DNA of 64,000 bases, from NCBI RefSeq assembly GCF_014171595.1, contig NZ_CP050451.1, positions 806,001-870,000 on the forward strand, given 5' to 3'. The DNA is from Massilia sp. Se16.2.3. Lineage in GTDB: Bacteria > Pseudomonadota > Gammaproteobacteria > Burkholderiales > Burkholderiaceae_D. The translations under genes and the position numbers were made by a program. Below, one piece after another: positions 57,961-64,000 of the stretch. Positions within the stretch are counted from its first letter, which is position 1; each line of letters starts with the position of its first letter. The notes beneath the pieces are model-generated. The model was given only the letters and a program-made list of their open reading frames with translations, was not told where the DNA came from and did not search any database.

Positions 57961-58983
57961 TCAGGCGGTGACGGCAATCACCACCTTGCCGAAGTGCGAG
58001 CCCGATTCCATGTAGCGGTAGGCTTCTTTCGCCTGGTCGAAGGTGAACACGCGGTCGACCACCGGCTTCAGGTCGGCCACCGCTGCGAAGCGCATGACTT
58101 CCTCGAGCATGGCGCGGCTGCCGACGAAAATGCCGACCATGCGCTTGGCGCCGGCCAGCAGGGCGGCCGGATTGACTTCTCCCCCGAAACCGCTGACGCC
58201 GCCGATGATGGCGACGCTGCCGCCCATGGCGCAGGAGGCGACCGAACGGTTCACCGTGCCCTGGCCGCCCACTTCCAGCACGACGTGCGCGCCGATGCCG
58301 TGCGTCAGGCGCAGCACTTCTTCCTGCCACTCGGGCGTGATGCGGTAGTTGATCGTGTGGTGTGCGCCCAGTTCGCGCGCGCGCTGCAGCTTCTCGTCGC
58401 TCGAGGAGGTAATGATGGTGCGCAGGCCGGCCGCTTTCGCCAGCTGCAGGCCGAGCACCGAGACGCCGCCGGTGCCGAGCAGCAGGACGGTGTCGCCCGG
58501 CCTGATGTCGTTGCTCGATTCGAAAATCGCATTCCAGGCCGTGACGCCGGCGCAGGGCATGGTGGCCGCTTCCACATAGTTCAGCTGCGGCGGAATCTTG
58601 ACGAGTGCCTCTTCGTGCAGCACGACTTCCTCGGCGAGCATGCCGTCGATGTCGCCGCCTAAAGCATGGCGGATCTTCGCCGCCGAGCTGCGGCCATCGA
58701 ACCAGTGCGGAAAGAAGGAGCCGGCAACGCGGTCGCCCACCTGCAGGCGCGTCACGCCGTGGCCGGTGGCCAGCACTTCGCCGGCACCGTCCGAGCACGG
58801 AATGATGGGGTTATCCACATTCACCAGGTAATTACCGCTGGCCACCATCAAGTCGCGGTAATTCAGCGACACCGCATGCACGCGCACGCGCACCTCGAAC
58901 GGGGCCAGTTCGCGCTGCGGAAAGTCCACGCACTGCAACCCGTCGATGTTGTCGCCAGGGAGAATCTGGTAAGCCCGCATCAT
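57961..58983 (-). CDS. NAD(P)-dependent alcohol dehydrogenase family protein
   Basis: The 340-residue medium-chain dehydrogenase has a GroES-like domain (VHAVSLNYRDLMVASGNYLV, CSDGAGEVLATG) and a nucleotide-binding domain (GDTVLLLGTGGVSVLGLQLAKAAG). It lacks the full zinc-ligand set of classical alcohol dehydrogenases, resembling the zinc-independent branch widespread in betaproteobacteria. ATGs at 58983 and 58980 are adjacent alternatives for the start. The gene converges with the glutaminyl cyclase gene (6-bp gap between stops). The substrate is unknown. Confidence 0.92.
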   Translation of the reverse strand: MMRAYQILPGDNIDGLQCVDFPQRELAPFEVRVRVHAVSLNYRDLMVASGNYLVNVDNPIIPCSDGAGEVLATGHGVTRLQVGDRVAGSFFPHWFDGRSSAAKIRHALGGDIDGMLAEEVVLHEEALVKIPPQLNYVEAATMPCAGVTAWNAIFESSNDIRPGDTVLLLGTGGVSVLGLQLAKAAGLRTIITSSSDEKLQRARELGAHHTINYRITPEWQEEVLRLTHGIGAHVVLEVGGQGTVNRSVASCAMGGSVAIIGGVSGFGGEVNPAALLAGAKRMVGIFVGSRAMLEEVMRFAAVADLKPVVDRVFTFDQAKEAYRYMESGSHFGKVVIAVTA

Positions 58984-59068
58984 TGCCTCCTGTGAGTGAG
59001 CGGTAAGTGAGAAAAGTCGCGGTCCATTCTACGGCGGCCGCTGCCCTGTCCTGGTTCGCTTGATGTAC

Positions 59069-59533
59069 TTACATCGGTTTCGCCACCATCAGCCAGAAGA
59101 TCGCGACAAAGGCGGCAAAGGCGGGAATGCCGAGCGCAACCCAGGTCCTGAAATAGCGCCAGTACTGCGGCGGCAAGGCGGTGTTCGTGCGCACCGCTTC
59201 GGCGGCCAGGTCGCGCAGGCGGATCTGGATCCAGACCACTGGCAGCCAGCAGGCGCCGGCCAGCACGTACAGTGCCACCGACCACATGATCCAGGTGCTG
59301 TGGAAGGGGTAGCCCGCCAGGTGGATCATGTAGAAGCCGGTGGCCGGCTGGATCACGGCGGTGGTGGCCGTAAACAGCCAGTCGGCGACCACGACATTGC
59401 GGCTGACCACGGCGATCGCGCGCACGTCGCGGCTGATATTGGCAAACAGCATGTACCAGGCCGAACCGATGCCGGTGCCGAACAGGAAGGTCGACGACAG
59501 GATGTGCAGCCACTTCACGACAACATATTCCAA
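59069..59533 (-). CDS. DUF2269 family membrane protein
   Basis: The 154-residue protein has four membrane segments (about 5-27, 48-70, 79-101, 130-150) and begins YVVVKWLHILSSTFLFGTGIG, the signature of the DUF2269 integral membrane family. A role is unknown, although some family members carry haem-like His residues in membrane helices (H10 and H71 here could serve). It begins 1 bp after the stop of the SDR-DoxX fusion gene on the same strand, so the two are co-transcribed. Confidence 0.88.
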   Translation of the reverse strand: MEYVVVKWLHILSSTFLFGTGIGSAWYMLFANISRDVRAIAVVSRNVVVADWLFTATTAVIQPATGFYMIHLAGYPFHSTWIMWSVALYVLAGACWLPVVWIQIRLRDLAAEAVRTNTALPPQYWRYFRTWVALGIPAFAAFVAIFWLMVAKPM

Positions 59534-59534
59534 T

Positions 59535-60838
59535 TTACTGTTCCTCCAGTTCGTACAACAGCCAGATCGCGGCCAGCATGGGTAAATTCTTGGTCAGGGG
59601 ACCATAGGGGTGCAGCAGGAATTCGGGCAGCTTGAACGCTATCACGACCGTATAAAAGCCGATCAGGACCAATTGTGCGAGCCAGAGCGGGCGGCGCCGC
59701 GGCAGGAAGGCGATGCCCAGCCCCAGCAGCAGGTCGAAGCCGGCCGCGCCGTACAGCATCAGCGGCTGCAGGCTGGCGGGAATGCCGGTGCGCGCCAGCA
59801 GATCGTAGCTGGCCTCGACCGGGTACAGGCCGAAGGAAACGATGGCCGTGGCGATCCACACGGCGACGATGCTCCAGCGTAGCAGCGGCAGCAGCCAGCC
59901 CAGCTTGGCCGGGGTGCGCTCGGCCTGCGGTTCGGCGATGAATTCAGCGATGCCTTTCGGCGGGCGGCCCAACAGCGCGGTGATGGCGGCAGGGTCGCCG
60001 GCGTTGCCGCGGTCGAGCATGCGCAGGGCGTCCTCGTCCAGCAAAGCGCCGGGCAGCCAGCGCCCGCCTTTCGCCATCAGGCGCGCCAGCGCCCCGGGCA
60101 AGGGCAGCACGCGCAGCGGCCCATGCCCATGGCGCTGCGCAGCGCCGCCAGGTAATCGGTGAACGGCAAGGCCTGGGGACCGACCAGGGGCACCCGCTGC
60201 GCCCTGCCACCGGGCACGGACGGCTGCCGCAACAGGGCCAGGATCGCGCCCACCACGTCGTCGATGTGCACCGGCTGCACCAGCTGCGGCGCGTTGCCGA
60301 AGCGCACCGCGAACGGCAGGCTGGCAAGCATCTTGAACACCCGCGCGCTGGTGCCCTCCTTCCCGTACACCAGCGAGGGCTGGACGATCCAGGCGCGTTG
60401 CCCCGCGTGCAGCGGCAGGCTGGCCAGGAAGTCGTCGCCGGCTTTCTTGCTCAGGTGGTAGCGCGTCTCGGCCTCATCGTCCGCGCCCAGGGCCGACAGC
60501 TGGATGATGGTCTGCACCTGCGGGGAGTCGGCGCAGGCGGCGAACAGGGCGCGCGGGGTTTCCAGGTGCAGGCGTTCGAAGGTCTGGCTGCCGGACTCGC
60601 GGAAGATGCCGACCGTGTTGATGACGGCGTCGATGCTTCCCTCCGCGGAAGTCAGGCGCGCCAGCCAAACCGATTTGCCGGTATCGTTTGCGAAGTCAGC
60701 CTGCACGTAGTTCAGGCGCGGATCATGGCTTGTTTTCGGTGTGCGCACCGCGCACACGACCTGGTGGCCGTCGGCCAGCAGCGCCTTCAGCAGGTGCTGC
60801 CCGATGAAACCGCTGGCGCCGGTCAGCAAGATCCGCAT
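59535..60838 (-). CDS. SDR/NmrA-like oxidoreductase fused to a DoxX-like membrane domain, frameshifted
   Basis: The start at 60838 (MRILLTGASGFIGQHLL) opens an atypical SDR domain (residues 1-290) with the NAD(P)-binding TGASGFIGQ motif and YHLSKKAGDD holding the Tyr/Lys pair. It is followed by a linker and a C-terminal DoxX-like domain with four membrane segments (WSIVAVWIATAIVSFGLYPVEASY onward, ending YELEEQ). The frame breaks at 60118-60122, where one base is missing (MGMG-PLRVLPLPG restored). Repaired length is about 434 residues. The fusion would place a soluble reductase on the inner membrane. It is co-directional with the DUF2269 gene, 1 bp away. Confidence 0.86.
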
Positions 60839-60876
60839 GCAACTTCCTTTCACCCGAGTCGAAGAGGATTATCAAT

Positions 60877-61344
60877 ATGGCAGATTGGTCAACATCCATG
60901 CAACGCGGCCTGGTCGGTGGTGCCGCGTCCAGTATCGTCTCCACCGCCGCGCTGGCCCTGCTCGGCCGCGGCGAGGCCGGCAGCGCCTACGCGCCGACGA
61001 ATGCCGTCAGCCACTGGATCTGGGGCGACGAAGCGGCCGAACACGACGGCTTTTCGCTGAAATACACCATCACCGGCTACCTGATCCACCATGCCAGCGC
61101 CACCTTCTGGTCGGTGCTGTTCGAAAAGCTGGCCGGCGAAAAGCTCGACCGCAAGGACCTGCGCGTAACGCTCGCCGCGTCCGCCGCTACTTCGGCGATC
61201 GCCTGCTTTGCCGACTACAAACTGACGCCGAAGCGCCTGCACCCCGGCTACGAGAAGCGCCTGTCGAAAAAGTCGCTGGCCGGCGTGTATGCCGCCTTCG
61301 CAGTCGGCCTGGCCATCGGCGCCATCGCCCTGCGCCGGAATTGA
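60877..61344 (+). CDS. Hypothetical membrane protein
   Basis: A 155-residue protein with weakly to clearly hydrophobic segments at about 12-32, 86-112 and 133-152, separated by charged loops, which suggests three or four membrane crossings. Sequences like SHWIWGDEAAEHDGFSLKYT and LIHHASATFWSVLFEKL recall conserved hypothetical membrane proteins in Burkholderiales, but no family is named with confidence. The gene is divergent from the SDR-DoxX gene (38 bp apart) and lies 33 bp before another small membrane protein gene, so the two may form a unit. Confidence 0.75.
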   Translation: MADWSTSMQRGLVGGAASSIVSTAALALLGRGEAGSAYAPTNAVSHWIWGDEAAEHDGFSLKYTITGYLIHHASATFWSVLFEKLAGEKLDRKDLRVTLAASAATSAIACFADYKLTPKRLHPGYEKRLSKKSLAGVYAAFAVGLAIGAIALRRN

Positions 61345-61377
61345 CCGTTCGGCCAGTCTAGAACAGACGGGAAAATC

Positions 61378-61884
61378 GTGCCGCCGCCCTTTATTTGTGC
61401 GCTGCTGCTGCACGGCCTGCTTGGCCTGGCCGATATTGTCGTCAACCACGAGCTGCTGGCGAAATTGCCGGCCCGGCCCGGGGCCGCCGAAGAGGAAGGC
61501 CTGCACGCGGCGCGCGAAGCGATTTTCGCCTGCCTGTTCGCCTCGCTCGCCTGGTACGCGTGGCACGGGGACTGGGTGTGGTGGATTGGCATCCTGCTGC
61601 TGGCCGAGGTGATCGTCTCGGCGCGCGACGTCGTCGTCGAAGGCGACACACGGGTGCTGCCCGTATCCGAGCGCGTCCTGCACCTGCTGCTGTTCATCAA
61701 CCTGGGCGTGCTGATCACCCTCGCGGCCTATGTCGCGACCGGGTGGCATGCCGCCCCGGCCGGACTGGCGCGCGTCGATTACGGCTGGGCAAGCTGGATT
61801 TTGTCGGCGCTGGCGCTGGGCGCCGCCGCCTGGGCCCTGCGCGACGCCCGCTCGGCGCTGCGCCTGGCCCGCGGCATGGCATAA
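61378..61884 (+). CDS. Hypothetical membrane protein
   Basis: The 168-residue frame begins with GTG and has four hydrophobic stretches (about 5-20, 48-80, 103-125, 138-158). Features include GLADIVVNHELLAKLP near the start, with an NHE motif next to the first membrane segment, and WYAWHGDWVWWIGILLLAEVI. No catalytic motif is recognised and the family is unassigned. Its stop is 39 bp before the inverted-repeat element at 61923. An overlapping unit with the preceding gene is likely. Confidence 0.72.
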   Translation: MPPPFICALLLHGLLGLADIVVNHELLAKLPARPGAAEEEGLHAAREAIFACLFASLAWYAWHGDWVWWIGILLLAEVIVSARDVVVEGDTRVLPVSERVLHLLLFINLGVLITLAAYVATGWHAAPAGLARVDYGWASWILSALALGAAAWALRDARSALRLARGMA

Positions 61885-61922
61885 GGCTGGGCGGCTTCAC
61901 CGCCCAGCCACCATCGGGTCTT

Positions 61923-62080
61923 AGAGCCTATCCCGGTAGTCCGGAGTCGCTGCTGGCGCGCCTGACAAACGCGTGCTGCGTTGCTCGTCGTTGCATGGCC
62001 AGCCATGCGGCCTCCTCGCGCCTTGCCCGCGCTTGCCATGCATCGCCACCAGCTTTCCCCGGACTACCGGGATAGACTCT
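61923..62080. repeat. 158-bp intergenic inverted-repeat element
   Basis: Terminal arms of 22 bp (61923-61944, beginning AGAGCCTATCCCGG, and its inverse at 62059-62080) match at 21 positions. The inside is GC-rich with smaller dyads around GCATGGCC/GCCATGC. The right boundary coincides with the TAA stop of the TonB receptor gene. Like the element at 11593, it fills the space past a minus-strand gene. Both contain GCAACGCAGC-like core words on opposite strands. Confidence 0.75.
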
Positions 62081-64000
62081 TAGAACCCGTAGTTGGCCCG
62101 CGCGTACACGAAGCGTCCCGAACGGCCGAATGGCGAATAGTTCGAGAACGGCGTGTTGCCGCTCGGGTTCAGCGCCGGCGGCAGGGTTTCCGGATACTGG
62201 TCGAACAGGTTGTCCGCACCGAGCGCCAGCGTCAGCTTGGGCGTGACCGCATAGCGCGCTTCCAGGTCGACCACGGTGCGAGCCGCCAGCGGGAAATCGG
62301 CCGCGGGCGTGGTACCCGGCGTCATCGTCTTGCCGTAGCGGGTAGCGCGGAAGGTGGCGCCCAGGGGACCGAGTTTCCAGTTCAGGTTGGCGCTGAGCTT
62401 GCTGCGCGGCTGGCCTTCCTCGATCGCGATGACATTCGCGCGGTCGAACAGCACCGGTGCCGGATTCAAGGCCGCGAGCTGGGCCGTGACCGGTACTTTG
62501 GTGACCTCGGTGCGATTGAAGTTCGCCGCCAGCGTGGCGTCGAAGCGCCCTGCCGTGCCGGCGGCGATGGGCCAGTTCATCACGATGTCGACCCCGTCGG
62601 TGGTGGTGTCGACGCCATTGATGAAGAAGCGCCCGCCGGTGACGCCGATAAACCCCTGCGAGGCGATATAGGCGGCGACATTGGTCTGCAGCAGATTCTC
62701 GGACAGGACGATGCGGTCGCGGATCTTGATGCGGTAGGCGTCGATCGTGATGCTCACCGGGTCCAGGCGCAGCACCGCGCCGAGCGACAGGTTGAGCGAC
62801 TTCTCGGCATCGAGCGGCTGTGCGCCGAGGGCGGCCGCGACCGGATTGGTCGGCTGGAAGGTCGCGATTTCGTAGGGGATGCCGTCGACGAAGTTGGTCG
62901 AGGTGGAGGTGAAATTCTGCTGCTGCGGCGACGGCGCGCGAAAGCCGTTCTGCACCGAGCCGCGCAGAGCGAAGCTCTTGCTGAAGTCGTAGCGGCCGGC
63001 GAGCTTTCCTGCCAGGCTGTTGCCGAAGTCCGAGTAGTGTTCGGCACGCACGGCTACCGAGGCCAGCAGCTGCGGCGTCAGGTTCGCTTCCAGGTCGACA
63101 AAGGCGCCGACCGCGCTGCGGTGGGTATCGATCTCGTTGGCCGGGCGAAAGCCGGGGAACACCTGGGCGCCGGGGGCCGCCGGCTTGCCATCGGCCAGCT
63201 TCTGGCCGCCATAGCTCCACGATTGTTCTTCGCCGGCGAAGAGTTCATAGCCTTCGCGCCGCACTTCGGTGCCGACGGCAACGTTCAGCGGCGACGACAG
63301 GCCGGGCACATCGAAGGGACGCACGCCGGTCAGGTTGAACACCAGCTGGTCGTACGAGAAGCCGCCGGCATCGAAGACAGTCTTGCTGGTCGGTCCGATC
63401 GAGCGGTTCAGCGTGTTCTGGATTTCGAATTCCATCCGGTTCTTGCCGTAGCCGAGGGAGGCGTCGAGGTCCCAGCTGCCCATTGCCCAGGTGACGCCGC
63501 CGGTGACGGAAAAGTCGTCGACGGTGGGCGCGATGATGGGCAGGAAGCCGTTCGGGTAGATCGAGGTCAGGTTGCGCACGTCCTGCGGGATGCGGAAATA
63601 GCCGGCCGAACGCGCTTCGCGGTTCTGGTAGCTGGCCCAGCCATAGACCTTGACGCCGTTGCCGAGGTTGTTGCCGGCGTTCGCGAACAGCGTGGTCTGC
63701 TGCATTTCCGGGTCGCCATACCAGGCATTGAAGCGATTGATCGTGTTTTCGCGCGGATCGAAGGCGCCGTTGGCCAGGCGCGCGTATTGCTGGCGCATGT
63801 CGTAGCCGCTGCGTTCGGTGCGGTTCTGGTCCTTGTACTCGGCGGCGATCGTGATGTGGCCGCTCTCTCCCCAGGGCAGGCCCTTCCAGGCACTGACCGT
63901 CGTGCTCTGGCCGTCGGTGCGTTCGCGCGAGGCCGGGCCGCTCCAGGTAGCGCCGCCAGGTGCCACATCGTTCCGGAGGTCGTATTCGGTGATGCGCGCG
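62080..64000 (-). CDS. TonB-dependent receptor, C-terminal part (cut by window edge)
   Basis: The frame is open to the right edge, so the signal peptide, TonB box and at least part of the plug domain are outside the window. The visible ~640 residues form the beta-barrel: GESGHITIAAEYKDQNRTERSGYD near the start, RGSVQNGFRAPSPQQQNFTSTSTNF (in parts), the NLFDQYPETLP signature near the end, and the terminal RANYGF with the C-terminal Phe needed for outer-membrane insertion. Such receptors import siderophores, cobalamin, or carbohydrates with TonB energy; the ligand cannot be told from the barrel alone. A repeat element abuts its stop. Confidence 0.92.
   Translation of the reverse strand, partial: ARITEYDLRNDVAPGGATWSGPASRERTDGQSTTVSAWKGLPWGESGHITIAAEYKDQNRTERSGYDMRQQYARLANGAFDPRENTINRFNAWYGDPEMQQTTLFANAGNNLGNGVKVYGWASYQNREARSAGYFRIPQDVRNLTSIYPNGFLPIIAPTVDDFSVTGGVTWAMGSWDLDASLGYGKNRMEFEIQNTLNRSIGPTSKTVFDAGGFSYDQLVFNLTGVRPFDVPGLSSPLNVAVGTEVRREGYELFAGEEQSWSYGGQKLADGKPAAPGAQVFPGFRPANEIDTHRSAVGAFVDLEANLTPQLLASVAVRAEHYSDFGNSLAGKLAGRYDFSKSFALRGSVQNGFRAPSPQQQNFTSTSTNFVDGIPYEIATFQPTNPVAAALGAQPLDAEKSLNLSLGAVLRLDPVSITIDAYRIKIRDRIVLSENLLQTNVAAYIASQGFIGVTGGRFFINGVDTTTDGVDIVMNWPIAAGTAGRFDATLAANFNRTEVTKVPVTAQLAALNPAPVLFDRANVIAIEEGQPRSKLSANLNWKLGPLGATFRATRYGKTMTPGTTPAADFPLAARTVVDLEARYAVTPKLTLALGADNLFDQYPETLPPALNPSGNTPFSNYSPFGRSGRFVYARANYGF

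Noticed and set aside
61928..63220. 430-codon minus-strand frame overlapping the receptor gene and the repeat element
   Set aside because: It is an alternative frame of the TonB-dependent receptor with no family features.

Overview
The window looks like chromosomal DNA of a GC-rich betaproteobacterium of the Oxalobacteraceae (Massilia/Janthinobacterium-like). The reasons are the general protein character, the bifunctional PutA without a DNA-binding domain next to a divergent Lrp-type regulator, the glmU-lrp-glmS neighbourhood, the coaD-ferredoxin-rsmD group and the short GTAGGGTGGGC intergenic repeats. The species assignment is inference; no rRNA or tRNA gene was seen.

Layout. 1-90 is the start of a nitronate monooxygenase gene running off the left edge. 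91-1579 is an unusually long non-coding region holding three diverged copies of a ~225-bp module built from DnaA-box-like nonamers and an AT-rich tract. 1580-8858 carries mtn, alanine dehydrogenase, putA (frameshifted), its divergent Lrp-type regulator and a LysR gene. 9021-17363 is housekeeping: a chalcone-isomerase-like secreted protein, a DUF1003 protein, ferredoxin, coaD, rsmD, a DUF6279 lipoprotein, glmU, an Lrp regulator and glmS.

17684-32676 is a coherent arsenic-type cluster. A plus-strand operon encodes two ArsI/CadI-like metalloenzymes, a PstSCAB-like ABC importer whose ATPase has a Cys-rich N-terminal extension, an MMPL/RND pump, a LolA-like periplasmic protein and a DUF1302-like beta-barrel. 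Facing it, minus-strand genes encode a thioredoxin-type arsenate reductase (frameshifted), a Cys-rich LuxR regulator, a small Cys-rich protein, an ArsM-like methyltransferase with a Cys-rich tail, SufS, SufU and a second methyltransferase. Together they suggest import or discrimination of phosphate and arsenate, reduction, methylation, C-As bond handling, thiol or sulfur chemistry and export. This is the best candidate for an undescribed system here.

32901-36263 holds a secreted PHP/CehA-like protein and a low-complexity Gly/Ser protein. 36456-52837 is part of a type VI secretion locus: VgrG, a large putative effector with a (Gly-Asn)22 tract and an AT-rich C-terminus, a SUMF1-like lipoprotein, a broken ketoacyl-synthase-like gene, PAAR, TssK, and divergently TssE-F-G followed by an HscC-type Hsp70 and a J-like/TonB-like membrane protein. 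TssA, B, C, H, J, L and M are not in the window. 52840-64000 is mixed metabolism and membrane proteins: SDR, DoxX, a LysR/quinone-oxidoreductase pair, DUF6624, glutaminyl cyclase, alcohol dehydrogenase, DUF2269, an SDR-DoxX fusion, two small membrane proteins and the C-terminal part of a TonB-dependent receptor leaving the right edge.

At least nine genes carry small indels, mostly in short G/C runs. This density suggests uncorrected sequencing errors rather than nine independent gene losses. Such genes are annotated over their full repaired extent, with the break described.
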